A DNA stretch of 64,000 bases, from assembly GCF_963665675.1 (NCBI RefSeq), contig NZ_OY762426.1, forward strand, positions 2,170,001-2,234,000, read 5' to 3'. The notes beneath the pieces were generated by a model. That model was given only the letters and a program-made list of their open reading frames with translations, did not search any database and was not told the DNA's origin. This document shows, piece after piece, positions 9,784 to 17,768 of the stretch (positions within the stretch are counted from its first letter, which is position 1; each line of letters starts with the position of its first letter). The stretch is from an uncultured Methanolobus sp. GTDB lineage: Archaea > Halobacteriota > Methanosarcinia > Methanosarcinales > Methanosarcinaceae. Position numbers and translations under genes: made by a program.

Positions 9784-10311
9784 GTGCTACTTACTATAAG
9801 CGGTCTTCCGGGAAGCGGTACTACTACCGTATCCCGTTTAATTTCTGAAAAGTATAATCTCGAAATGATATCTGCCGGAGAGGTTTTCCGTTCTCTGGCA
9901 AATGAGTACGATATGACCTTGGCAGAATTCGGTGAACTGGCTGAATCAGATGATAGTATAGATCTCAAAATAGATGAACGCCAGAAGGAGATTGCAAATA
10001 CCCGTGACAATATTGTTCTTGAAGGCAGGCTTGCAGGTCATATGGCTGAAAAGGCATTTAAATTCTGGATAAAAGCTTCAGTGGATGTCAGGGTTCAGAG
10101 AATTGTCAGCCGGGAAGGGAGCTCTTTTGAGGATAAACTTGCTGAGACAATAGAGCGTGAAGCTTCCGAGGCAATCAGGTATAAAACAATTTACGGCATT
10201 GATATCAATGACCTTTCTGCTTATGATCTTGTAATTGATTCTGAAAAATGGGATCAGTTCCAGATAACAAAGATTATCTCATGTGCCATTGATAATAGTT
10301 CTGACTTCTAA
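9784..10311 (+). CDS. cmk: Cytidylate kinase, archaeal type
   Basis: Phosphorylates CMP and dCMP with ATP. The 175 residues begin with the P-loop variant ISGLPGSGTTTVSRLI (residues 4-19), characteristic of the archaeal family, and later have DNIVLEGRLAGHMA and the lid-like arginines in SREGSSFEDKLAETIERE. The start is GTG 9784, immediately after the TAA of the DUF106 gene. cbf5 follows 20 bases later, the usual archaeal order. Confidence 0.95.
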   Translation: MLLTISGLPGSGTTTVSRLISEKYNLEMISAGEVFRSLANEYDMTLAEFGELAESDDSIDLKIDERQKEIANTRDNIVLEGRLAGHMAEKAFKFWIKASVDVRVQRIVSREGSSFEDKLAETIEREASEAIRYKTIYGIDINDLSAYDLVIDSEKWDQFQITKIISCAIDNSSDF

Positions 10312-10331
10312 TCCGGAGTCTGGCGGTTCTT

Positions 10332-11342
10332 ATGAAATCAGGTATTTTACCTTCTGAACAAAAAAGGGAATTAGTTCACAAAGCAGAAGCAACGACAAGT
10401 CCTCTTCATGGATGTGCTCCTGAAAATCGTCCAATGAGGCAGTATGTTGAAATGGGAGTTGTCAATCTTGACAAGCCCGCAGGTCCGACAAGTCATGAGG
10501 TCACTGCATGGGTCAAGGATATTCTTGAGCTAAACAGGGCAGGACATTCAGGTTCACTTGATCCTGTAGTAACAGGTGTGCTTCCAATCATGCTTGGCAG
10601 GGCCACAAAGACAGTTGCAGCACTTCGTCTTTCAGGTAAGGAATATATTTGCCTGATGACTTTGCATGAGGAGGTTCCTGAGAAAAAGGTACGTAAGGTA
10701 TGTAAGGGCTTTACTGGTCCGATTTTTCAGATGCCACCTATTATTTCTGCTGTAAAACGTGCAGTACGTGTCAGGAATATCTACTACCTGGAAGTTCTTG
10801 ATGTGAAGGACAAATCTGTCCTTATGCGGGTTGGCTGTGAGGCAGGTACATACATGCGGAAACTCTGCCATGACATCGGTGTTGCCCTTGGCTGTGGTGC
10901 CCATATGCAGGAGCTTCGCAGGACAAAGACAGGTCCTTTCAGGGAGGATACTTTGGTGACACTGCAGGATCTTAAAGATGCCTATGTTTTCTGGAAAGAA
11001 GATGGAGATGAACGTTTCCTGCGTGAGGTAATCAGGCCCATGGAAGAAGGTCTTGCACATCTTCCTAAAATTGTAATTCGTGACAGTGCAGTGGACGCGG
11101 TGTGTCGTGGTGCGGCAATTGCAGTGCCCGGTGTGTTAAGTCTTGATTCCAGTATTAATAAGAATGATGATATCTGTCTGTTTACTTTAAAAGGAGAAGG
11201 TGTGGCACTCTGCAAAGCGGTCATGGATAGCGGGGAAATACTCGAAAATACCCATGGGATTGTAGCTACAACCGAAAGAGTAATAATGGATGCTGGCACT
11301 TATCCGCAAGGCTGGCACAGCAAGCCAGAAAAACCACAATAA
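10332..11342 (+). CDS. cbf5: tRNA/rRNA pseudouridine synthase Cbf5 (archaeal TruB)
   Basis: Catalytic subunit of the H/ACA guide RNP; converts U to pseudouridine in rRNA and also tRNA U55. The 336 residues have the TruB core with GVVNLDKPAGPTSHEV (about 42-57) and the catalytic Asp77 in HSGSLDPVVTGVLP. The C-terminal PUA domain is visible from about residue 250 (PKIVIRDSAVDAVCRGAAI). The C-terminus is slightly extended (TYPQGWHSKPEKPQ). It is the last gene before tRNA-Ser and the large insertion. In many euryarchaea rps13 would follow closely. Confidence 0.96.
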   Translation: MKSGILPSEQKRELVHKAEATTSPLHGCAPENRPMRQYVEMGVVNLDKPAGPTSHEVTAWVKDILELNRAGHSGSLDPVVTGVLPIMLGRATKTVAALRLSGKEYICLMTLHEEVPEKKVRKVCKGFTGPIFQMPPIISAVKRAVRVRNIYYLEVLDVKDKSVLMRVGCEAGTYMRKLCHDIGVALGCGAHMQELRRTKTGPFREDTLVTLQDLKDAYVFWKEDGDERFLREVIRPMEEGLAHLPKIVIRDSAVDAVCRGAAIAVPGVLSLDSSINKNDDICLFTLKGEGVALCKAVMDSGEILENTHGIVATTERVIMDAGTYPQGWHSKPEKPQ

Positions 11343-11352
11343 AACACGTGTG

Positions 11353-11435
11353 CCGAGATAGTCTAGCGGTAGGGCGCAAGCCTGGAAAGCTTGTGGGGCA
11401 TCAGCCCCTCGGGAGTTCGAATCCCCCTCTCGGCG
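11353..11435 (+). tRNA. tRNA-Ser (anticodon GGA)
   Basis: The acceptor stem GCCGAGA pairs with TCTCGGC, with G as discriminator. The anticodon stem CAAGC/GCTTG holds the loop CTGGAAA, so the anticodon is GGA (Ser). The long variable arm (GGGGCATCAGCCCC region) is typical of class II tRNA-Ser, and the T loop is GTTCGAATC. CCA is not encoded. It follows cbf5 by ten bases and is the likely target of the integrase whose remnant lies downstream. Confidence 0.96.
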
Positions 11436-11438
11436 CTT
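11422..11438 (+). repeat. attL-like segment (3' end of tRNA-Ser)
   Basis: TCCCCCTCTCGGCGCTT spans the end of the T arm, the acceptor 3' strand and three bases beyond tRNA-Ser. It recurs in the same orientation at 52690-52706 with a single G-to-A difference. Integrases commonly recombine at tRNA 3' ends and leave such direct repeats. Confidence 0.55.
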
Positions 11439-11512
11439 ATTACTCATTTTAAAGCCTATACTTTCACTTCGCTTACATTTCAAATATATGTCAAGGTGTG
11501 AAGGTATGTGGT

Positions 11513-11911
11513 ATGAGTTTCTATGGTTATGAAAAGAAGATTGCAAATGCTGAGCGTAGAATCCGCGAAGCAAACTATTCTCAAAAGAACAAGGATCAGA
11601 TATTCTCTTTTATTCATGTCCTCTATGCTGAGGGATTGTCAGATGCAAGGATCCTCAAGTATCTGAGCCAGCTGAACACATTGTCAAATTGGTTTGATAA
11701 GGACTTCGATGATGTGACAAAGACTGATGTTTATCGCATAGTTGCCGATGTGGAGAGATCCGACCGCAAGGCTTGGACAAAACAAGGGTACAAAGTGACG
11801 ATCAAGCGTTTCTTCAGGTGGTTGAAAGATACCAAGCATGATCCAGAACTCACTGAGTGGATCAACACAAACATCAAAGAATGCGACCAGATTCCATGTG
11901 TCTTCGGTTAA
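11513..11911 (+). pseudogene. Tyrosine integrase, N-terminal fragment cut by a MITE
   Basis: The visible 127 native residues (MSFYGYEKKIANAERRI...) match the helical SAM-like core-binding domain of archaeal tyrosine recombinases: repeated short helices, YSQKNKDQIFSFIHVLY, and TIKRFFRWLKD. The catalytic domain with the R-H-R-Y residues is missing. The frame enters the 189-base MITE at 11895 and stops at 11911 after five foreign residues. Upstream GTG 11498 is an alternative start. Its place 78 bases after tRNA-Ser fits an element integrated at that tRNA. Confidence 0.8.
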
Positions 11912-12083
11912 GGAGTTTTATTTACTTATTGCTAATGTTTTTGGACAATAACAACTACCTTAACTTACAGAATTTAACTGTTAAGTAATCTCATACTACT
12001 GGTTTTATCACTGGTATGTTTTTGATGAAGTTATGAAACTACATGCTATTTATCACGATTCTTCTCTTAACCGATGACGCATG
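11895..12083 (+). mobile_element. MITE family 1, copy 1 (189 bp, ISH8/IS4-type ends)
   Basis: A non-coding 189-base element with imperfect terminal inverted repeats, CATGTGTCTTCGGTTAAG and the complement of CATGCGTCATCGGTTAAG. The same ends bound the IS4-type element at 40715-43790, so that transposase could move it. This copy appears identical to copy 3, but its flanks (GACCAGATTC and AAATCTGTTC) are not a duplication. It breaks an integrase gene on the left and a LamG gene on the right, so a rearrangement between copies is likely. Confidence 0.85.
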
Positions 12084-12796
12084 AAATCTGTTCTTAATCT
12101 GGCATATCCATCTACTTCTACAGGCATTTCACCAGTTGCTTCTGTATAAAATGAACTTGGATCATCTACTGTTTTGCCATAGATATACAAATCATACATT
12201 CTTGTTTTCTTACCAGTTACAGAGGATAAAGCACCAGACCACAGTGAATTCGTAGAAACCTTTACACCATCAGAATATTCTATTGAATTATCAAGAATAC
12301 CATCAATCCAAAGGTTAAGATGAGTTCCATTGTACTCTCCTGTGATTGTATGAGTTTCATACAAATCTACAAATGTGCTTGAAGCAGTCACATAGTGTTC
12401 AACATTGCTTGAATTCCATACTGAAAAACGTGCAAGATTAGAATACAATTGTAAAGAATACGAATTGGATTTTCTTATTATTACAGGGGAATTGTATCCT
12501 TCTGGATTGAATGTGGCTGATATTGTCAGGTTTCCAGTTATTTGATTTACTGCAGAATTTGGTATTTGTCCATATACTCCATTTGTACCATTGAAATACA
12601 AACTCCCAGATTCAGACCAATTTCCACCAACAACAGCCATATCTGAATTAGATGTATTCAGTTTTTCCGCTATAGTGGGAGTATCACTATCATTGAAATC
12701 AAAGCCATACAGAAACCCACTTTGAACTGCGGATGCACTACCCACAAACATCATCCCGACTAAAAAAAACAATAAAAGTGTTTTTCTAGAAAGCAT
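12053..12796 (-). pseudogene. Secreted LamG/concanavalin-like protein, 3' end cut by MITE
   Basis: About 237 native residues. The N-terminus is a clear signal peptide (KTLLLFFLVGMMFVGSASA) followed by a beta-rich domain of the LamG/concanavalin A type: LYFNGTNGVYGQIPNSAV, then NLTISATFNPEG and HTITGEYNGTHLNLWIDG, the standard pattern of such jelly-roll binding domains. The last codons (RHRLREES) are MITE sequence, so the natural C-terminus is lost. It lies seven bases after the 12804-13100 gene in the same direction, probably one operon. A surface, adhesion or virion role is possible, but no ligand can be named. Confidence 0.7.
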
Positions 12797-12803
12797 TAGA
12801 AAA

Positions 12804-13100
12804 TCACTCTTCCACTACCTGTGCTTTGAGGGTAGTTTCTCCAGTTGGTTCTAATCTCAGCCTGAAGGGTGTGGCATCTACAGGAATGTCGAGAGGTATC
12901 CAATTCCAATCCTGGCTGGATGGTTCACCTGCTGCAGGGCTTCCTTTGAACTCGAGGTATGCATCGGTGTCTGCAGAAAATGCAAGACCAAGGTCATGCC
13001 AGGAACCATCTACATATTCCTCATAATGGAGAGCAACATCGACAGGATTCGTAGAAAGAAGCTTTATTCCCTTGATGTGGAAACATTTGTCTCCGTTCAC
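12804..13100 (-). CDS. Hypothetical beta-rich protein
   Basis: Not recognised. The formal start is GTG 13100, overlapping the stop of the upstream gene, giving 98 residues rich in strands (VDVALHYEEYVDGSWHDLG, then FRLRLEPTGETTLKAQVVEE). Oddly, the same frame upstream of the GTG continues to look like protein (TNGGATNPKIYKVTASSEV, then SLYGNVNG) back to a stop at about 13220, so the gene may be the tail of a longer one that lost its start by frameshift. The context with a LamG protein suggests a virion or surface component. Confidence 0.5.
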   Translation of the reverse strand: MNGDKCFHIKGIKLLSTNPVDVALHYEEYVDGSWHDLGLAFSADTDAYLEFKGSPAAGEPSSQDWNWIPLDIPVDATPFRLRLEPTGETTLKAQVVEE

Positions 13101-13390
13101 ATTTCCATAGAGTGATACCTCAGATGAAGCTGTGACCTTGTATATTTTCGGGTTTGTTGCACCGCCGTTTGTCCGGCTGTGTTTCCGTGCAAGCTTATTC
13201 CGTACTGCTCTGCACAGTCACAGAGGTTCGAACTGTTGATTGCACAGAACAACATGCCTATTGCTTTCTCTACTGCATCTGACCTGCTAGAAAACAGGTG
13301 ATGACTTCCAACAAGCACATCTAACTGTTTTTCAGTTAATGGGGATATGCTGGTCGTCAATAATGGTTTGTTTCGTTTCATTCTTCTCAA
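13097..13390 (-). CDS. Ribbon-helix-helix-like protein with odd C-terminus
   Basis: Residues 1-50 (MKRNKPLLTTSISP, then LTEKQLDVLVGS and SRSDAVEKAIGMLF) resemble a MetJ/Arc-type DNA-binding fold and are similar to the protein at 13682 (KRNKPLITASVSP). The C-terminal half is Cys/Ser/Gln-rich and looks like out-of-frame translation of the next gene's upstream extension. It overlaps the RHH gene 13332-13529 at its start and the 12804-13100 gene at its end. Confidence 0.55.
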   Translation of the reverse strand: MRRMKRNKPLLTTSISPLTEKQLDVLVGSHHLFSSRSDAVEKAIGMLFCAINSSNLCDCAEQYGISLHGNTAGQTAVQQTRKYTRSQLHLRYHSMEM

Positions 13391-13529
13391 TCTCCTTCAC
13401 TTTCATTCCTAATCTTAGGAGGTCACGCCCCGCGTCTCCCCGATTCATATATTCACCATTTTGGATATACGCATCAACTTTTTCAGCGAGTTTTACAGGG
13501 CATCTGAACGCAATCGTAACGTTTTCCAT
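13332..13529 (-). CDS. Ribbon-helix-helix regulator (CopG/Arc-like)
   Basis: ATG 13529 gives 65 residues (MENVTIAFRCPVKLAEKVDAY) with AGGAGC upstream. The pattern of one strand (VTIAFRCP) and two helices (VKLAEKVDAYIQNGEY, then NRGDAGRDLLRLGMKVKEIE) is that of small ribbon-helix-helix repressors acting as dimers. The frame is open up to 13583, but those residues overlap the likely operator. It is probably the first gene of the reverse operon and self-regulated through the TATTGCAATAGTT repeats in its promoter. Confidence 0.75.
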   Translation of the reverse strand: MENVTIAFRCPVKLAEKVDAYIQNGEYMNRGDAGRDLLRLGMKVKEIEKNETKQTIIDDQHIPIN

Positions 13530-13557
13530 GTTTAGCTCCTCTAATGCAAAACTATAG

Positions 13558-13675
13558 TATTGCAATAGTTTTACAATTTGCAATTAGTTGCTGGCTTATT
13601 TAATTGTTATGCTATTGTCTTACTTATGAATAACTATTGTTATAATATGGTATATATGCAGTAATTGCAATAGTT
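13558..13675. promoter_or_regulatory. Divergent control region with repeated TTGCAATAGTT sites
   Basis: TATTGCAATAGTT at 13558-13570, AACTATTGT (the inverted half) at 13632-13640 and AATTGCAATAGTT at 13663-13675 lie between two divergent ribbon-helix-helix genes. A TATA-like TATAATATGG lies near 13641. These are probable operator sites for one or both regulators; the last site ends seven bases before the start at 13682. Confidence 0.55.
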
Positions 13676-13681
13676 AATACA

Positions 13682-13903
13682 ATGGCTAAACGAAACAAAC
13701 CGCTAATTACTGCTAGTGTCAGTCCTTATATACGTGAACAAGCGGAAATGCTCGTAGAATCTGGTAATTTTGGAAGTATGTCTGATCTAGTTAGCATTGC
13801 GTTGGCAGAGTTTATTGGGAAATATAAACTCGAGCAAAAAGAAAAAGCCAGGTCTTTAAAAACGGATGACGAAGCTATCAAAGTAGAACACATTATCGAG
13901 TAA
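13682..13903 (+). CDS. Ribbon-helix-helix regulator, paralogue of the 13097-13390 protein
   Basis: 73 residues with the strand KPLITASVSPYI and two helices (REQAEMLVESGNF, then SMSDLVSIALAEFIGKYKLEQ), a CopG-like small DNA-binding protein. The first 15 residues nearly match those of the oppositely oriented 13097-13390 protein. It starts at ATG 13682 beside a repeated TTGCAATAGTT site and heads the forward gene group that runs to about 16.2 kb, so it may control it. Confidence 0.7.
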   Translation: MAKRNKPLITASVSPYIREQAEMLVESGNFGSMSDLVSIALAEFIGKYKLEQKEKARSLKTDDEAIKVEHIIE

Positions 13904-13972
13904 TTTTTTTTGGCAAAATTAACAGTGTGAATTACTTCGACAGGCATTGAAAATAAAACGAAAAAGGATACA

Positions 13973-14191
13973 ATGGAATTAAACAGAAGGGCGATGAATA
14001 TGACTCGAGTAGAAGTTAAGAAACGTATCGATGATGTTGAGATTTCTTTAAGCGAAGAAGCAGAAAACCCACAAGCAGCAATGAGAACAGCTGATGAACT
14101 ATATCAAGCACTTCGGGCCGCAGAAAATACAATAAAAAACCCAAAGATAAAATCATCTCCAAGAATTATGCCACCCGGCTCTAAAAAATAA
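13973..14191 (+). CDS. Small helical hypothetical protein
   Basis: Not recognised. 72 residues, charged and helical in the first two thirds (VEVKKRIDDVEISLSEEAEN, then MRTADELYQALRAAENTIK), with a basic, Pro/Ser-rich tail. ATG 13973 has AAGGAT upstream; ATG 13991 and 13997 are alternatives. It is 69 bases after the regulator at 13682 and 44 bases before the 298-residue protein. Confidence 0.5.
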   Translation: MELNRRAMNMTRVEVKKRIDDVEISLSEEAENPQAAMRTADELYQALRAAENTIKNPKIKSSPRIMPPGSKK

Positions 14192-14235
14192 GGTTGCCTA
14201 TATGGCACGAAGCTATGTAATCAGAAGGTTCTACG

Positions 14236-15132
14236 ATGTCAAAAGAGATCACTAAAAAAATCTATTTTTACAGATTGATTATGAAAATGGATGGAATAAT
14301 TGTAAGTGCATCCGATGTTTTTGCAGAGATTGATAAGCTATCATTTAATAACGGAGACCGTTACTATAATTTAGAAAATGGAAACAAATGGGCAATGTAT
14401 GTGGATTCGCACCAAAGCCCCATCCGCGCAAGAATGGGTACGAGAAGGGAAAATGAGCTTCCTGAGATAGAATGCGATGGTAACTTAACACCTCTAAATA
14501 TCCCTCCAAAAAGTGGGTTATATGAACCAACACACTTCACATTGTTCCCTAACAATGTCGTTGGTGTTGAATACAATCACTATGGACCTAGAATTAGCAG
14601 CTTAAAATGGTACATCCCACGAAAAATCCCAGACATTGTTGATGATGTAATTTTGTTGCCATTAATGAAAAAAGATGTACTGGAAACAATCCACGACATT
14701 GGAGAAATAAGATCATTTTCTTTTGCAGCCCAGAGGGATATGGGGGCATTTGTTAAACAATTAGATAAACATCTATCTGCTGCTTTTGACGCATTAAAAG
14801 AAACCAGTGATTCCGAAATGATTGAAATAGTGCTTAAAAGTCCAAGGTATTCAAGAGATAATATTAAGTTGCCTTTGGTGGACAACTTGAAAAAATGGCT
14901 AGGAATTTCTGAGGTGAGAGAAGGAGTGGATAAATTGAAAATCAATGCATTAGACACTACCCTCGATGAGTACAAAACATTTGACTTATTACAAGAATAT
15001 ATCATGAGTGAAAAACAGGTGATTACAATTGATGATAAGCATCGAACCGTTAATTCTAATGCCATGTATGCTGCAATACACCAAGCATATACTGACTGTA
15101 AACCAGAGATTAATAGAACGATAAAAGAGTAA
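14236..15132 (+). CDS. Uncharacterised soluble protein (DUF6731-like), paired with a membrane protein
   Basis: 298 residues with no membrane segment. The N-terminal part (KKIYFYRLIMKMDGIIVS, later YYNLENGNKWAMYVDS) reminds me of proteins labelled DUF6731 or of KwaB-like sensor proteins, but this is from memory and weak. A second region around residues 150-240 is helical with RSFSFAAQRDMGAFVKQ and a C-terminal helix-rich end. The stop is six bases before the start of a multi-pass membrane protein, which suggests a two-gene unit with a soluble sensor and a membrane effector, an arrangement common in anti-phage systems. No catalytic motif is visible. Confidence 0.6.
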   Translation: MSKEITKKIYFYRLIMKMDGIIVSASDVFAEIDKLSFNNGDRYYNLENGNKWAMYVDSHQSPIRARMGTRRENELPEIECDGNLTPLNIPPKSGLYEPTHFTLFPNNVVGVEYNHYGPRISSLKWYIPRKIPDIVDDVILLPLMKKDVLETIHDIGEIRSFSFAAQRDMGAFVKQLDKHLSAAFDALKETSDSEMIEIVLKSPRYSRDNIKLPLVDNLKKWLGISEVREGVDKLKINALDTTLDEYKTFDLLQEYIMSEKQVITIDDKHRTVNSNAMYAAIHQAYTDCKPEINRTIKE

Positions 15133-15138
15133 GTAAAG

Positions 15139-15612
15139 ATGAGTAAATTTAAGGACAAATACGAAGAAAGATTCATGTTTTATGAATTTATTATTTCTAT
15201 CATCCTTAGCATTGCAATTTTTCATTTTGTTTTTCCTATTATTTTTCCCGATGGTGTGGATTCTTGGTTAATACTTAACAAAAAAGATATTTACTCGCTT
15301 TTAGCAAGTATCGCAGGAACACTTCTTGGGTTTGTTATTACAGGAGTATCGGTAATACTTGCATTTTCTGAATCTGAAAAGTTGAAAATGCTTAGGAAAA
15401 GCAAACATTACAAAACTATATTTGTAGTCTACTTTAGTACAATAAGATGGTTAGCTTTGACAACTATACTTTCAATAGTCTGGATATTTACTGATTTTTT
15501 AATGACGTATGCATTCTACCTCTTGACTTGGTCGGTTATTATTTCCTCCCTACGAATTGGCAGATGTATCTGGATTCTTGAAGCAATTGTAGAAATCGTA
15601 ATTCAGGATTAA
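15139..15612 (+). CDS. Multi-pass membrane protein, partner of the 14236 gene
   Basis: 157 residues with about four membrane segments: FYEFIISIILSIAIFHFVFP, then LLASIAGTLLGFVITGVSV, RWLALTTILSIVWIFTDFL and YAFYLLTWSVIISSLRIG. The second segment, with its Gly-rich LLASIAGTLLGF pattern, recurs in small membrane proteins next to defence genes. It starts at ATG 15139, six bases after the soluble partner. I see no enzyme motif; pore-forming or membrane-stress effector is an inference. Confidence 0.6.
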   Translation: MSKFKDKYEERFMFYEFIISIILSIAIFHFVFPIIFPDGVDSWLILNKKDIYSLLASIAGTLLGFVITGVSVILAFSESEKLKMLRKSKHYKTIFVVYFSTIRWLALTTILSIVWIFTDFLMTYAFYLLTWSVIISSLRIGRCIWILEAIVEIVIQD

Positions 15613-15635
15613 TTGTATCATAATGGAGTGGTATA

Positions 15636-15860
15636 TTGAGTGAACTTAACGTAAACTATGAACCTAAAAGTATAACCGGGTTACTCGTAGTCGCTGGAAT
15701 CGTGTTTGTGGGTATAGGTTCCATTACAGGAAACGCAGATATGACAGAATATGGCAATCTCTTCTTGTTGCCAGGACTTGGTTCTTGGTTTCATTTCATT
15801 GACAAGAACAATCAGAAACCAGTTAACAAGAGGCTTCCAGTGAGAAAAATCAAGAGATGA
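15636..15860 (+). CDS. Small membrane protein
   Basis: Not recognised. It starts at TTG 15636 and has 74 residues with two hydrophobic stretches (ITGLLVVAGIVFVGIGSITG, then NLFLLPGLGSWFHFI) and a basic tail (NKRLPVRKIKR). It lies 23 bases after the previous membrane protein gene, same strand, so it may belong to the same unit. Confidence 0.45.
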   Translation: MSELNVNYEPKSITGLLVVAGIVFVGIGSITGNADMTEYGNLFLLPGLGSWFHFIDKNNQKPVNKRLPVRKIKR

Positions 15861-15914
15861 TTGTTGGCGTTTAATGAGGAAAGACGGTATTTGTATTTTG
15901 TTTGAGGGAAAAAT

Positions 15915-16241
15915 ATGGGCAGAAGGGGGAGCACATATCCAGATAATCCTTGGGTTTATCTTATACTTATTGTTCTAGCTTTGACGATCCTATACACAAT
16001 TTTCAAAATAATATTAGTTCCGCTAGTTGTGATTGTTATTTTTTCCTTCATTGGCATGATGATTGGGGTATATTTCGATGAAGAAGATTTTAGAAACCTA
16101 TGTGGCTTAGTTTTTGTCATTTCATTTATAGTGTTGATGGTGGTTTTCTATGGCATCAATTTCTTTGAAAACCATGAATTAGGAAAAACAATAATTAATT
16201 CGGGTGAAAATATGATTGGTTCTGCAGGGAACTATACTTAG
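15915..16241 (+). CDS. Membrane protein of unknown function
   Basis: 108 residues starting at ATG 15915 with GAGGGAAA upstream. Strongly hydrophobic segments: WVYLILIVLALTILYTIFKI, IILVPLVVIVIFSFIGMMIG and LCGLVFVISFIVLMVVFYG, so three or four membrane passes, with a short hydrophilic C-terminus. Not assigned to a family. It closes the forward gene group; 110 bases of A/T-rich DNA with a TTTATATA at 16322-16329 follow before the next gene. Confidence 0.5.
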   Translation: MGRRGSTYPDNPWVYLILIVLALTILYTIFKIILVPLVVIVIFSFIGMMIGVYFDEEDFRNLCGLVFVISFIVLMVVFYGINFFENHELGKTIINSGENMIGSAGNYT

Positions 16242-16565
16242 TGTTTTTTCATTCATTGATGTCAAGTTGTTATTTTCATAGTCATTTAAAAAAACTTAAA
16301 TATCAGACCGTTGAATGCTTGTTTATATATTGAATGATGGGTGCATAGAGGTGGTTAGACGTACTGTTCTAACTGTGGAAAAGAGATAGAAGACAATGCG
16401 ACGTGGTGCAAGCACTGCGGTAAGCAGATAAATATTCCATTCGAATCTGCACAACATGTGACCGGGAAGGTTGTGACGAAGAGTCCTGGTGTAGCTGCAG
16501 TTCTTTCATTCTTTGTTCCGGGTTTAGGACAGATATACAATGGTCAAATACTGAAAGGTATCCTA

Positions 16566-17768
16566 GTGTCGTGTCACAGTTAAAATGACGTGATCTTTAT
16601 TACGCTTAATATCCAATTAGAGCATATGCAAAGAAAATACATTGTCACGCTTACCGAAGAGGAAAGAAATGAATTAGATTCCATTGTTTCAAAAGGAAAA
16701 CACAAATCTCAAACATATCAAAATGCCTTAATTTTGCTAAACTGTGATGAAGGGAAATATCAGAAAGAAAAGCATACTAATGAGATAATTTCTAGTGTCC
16801 TTAATGTTAGTATGAGGAAAATAGACCGTGTGAAAAAAAGGTTTGTTGAAGATGGCCTCGATCTTACATTACATGGCAAAGAAAATGAACGAATCTATGA
16901 AAAGAAAATTGATGGTGATCTGGAAGCACACATCATTGCATTGAGTTGTTCCGATCCACCACATGGTCATAGTCAATGGTCATTGCGATTATTAGCGGAC
17001 AAAGTAGTCGAATTAGAATACATAGATAGCATTTCATACGAATCAATAAGGAGAGTTTTAAAAAAACGAACTTAAACCCTGGAAAAAAGTAGGTTGGGTA
17101 ATCCCGCCCAAACAAAACAGTTCTTTTGTCGCGCAGATGGAAATGGTATTAGATGTCTACAAGCGTGCTTATTCTGCTTTGTTTCCTGTTGTTTGTATGG
17201 ATGAATCACCTAAACAATTGATATCTGAAACAAGAAATAGGATCCCTGCTTCATTTGGCAAGCCAGAGAAATATGATTATGAATATCGACGAGAGGGTGT
17301 TTGCAACATATTCATAGCTTGCGAACCTTTAACAGGAGAAAGAATCGTAGAAGTAACAGAACGCAAAACTAAAAGAGATTGGGCACAGTTCATTGAAAAA
17401 GTTGCAGCAAAATACAAGTCAGCAGAACGGATTACATTGGTCATGGATAATTACGATACACATGTGCCAGGCTCATTTTATGAAACTTTTCATCCAGAGA
17501 AAGCAAAACGACTTCTTGATAGATTTGAATTGATCTTTACTCCAAAACATGGAAGCTGGTTAAATATGGCAGAAATTGAGCTGAATGTACTAAACAAGCA
17601 ATGTTTAAACCGTAGAATTGGAGATAAAAAAGTTCTGATTGACGAAATAAAAGCTTGGGAAGCATATAGGAATGAGAGATGCAGCAAGATCAATTGGCAA
17701 TTTACAACATCTGATGCAAGAGTTAAATTGAAACGCCTTTATCCGACAATTAAGGCGTGACATGACAC
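16566..17768 (+). mobile_element. IS630-family element (1203 bp)
   Basis: Terminal inverted repeats GTGTCGTGTCAC and the complement of GTGACATGACAC, flanked by TA on both sides (16564-16565, 17769-17770), the TA duplication of the IS630/Tc1 group. It carries one transposase gene in two frames and interrupts a zinc-ribbon membrane protein gene. Confidence 0.9.
16626..17760 (+). pseudogene. IS630 transposase, two overlapping frames
   Basis: The first frame (to 17075) holds the helix-turn-helix region (LTEEERNELDSIVSKGKHKS); the second, in the +1 frame, holds the DDE domain with VCMDESPKQ, LVMDNYDTH and NMAEIELNVL supplying the D-D-E residues. The change falls in a run of seven A at about 17060-17066: with one A fewer (or two more) the frames join as LKNELKPWKK, a typical family sequence. 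Either a recent indel or slippage on the A run could explain it. ATG 16626 (MQRKYIVTL) is the more likely start than 16590. Confidence 0.8.

Noticed and set aside
17060..17075. Programmed -1 frameshift in the IS630 transposase
   Set aside because: The A7 run looks like a slippery site, but a -1 slip leads to an early stop; the needed frame is +1.
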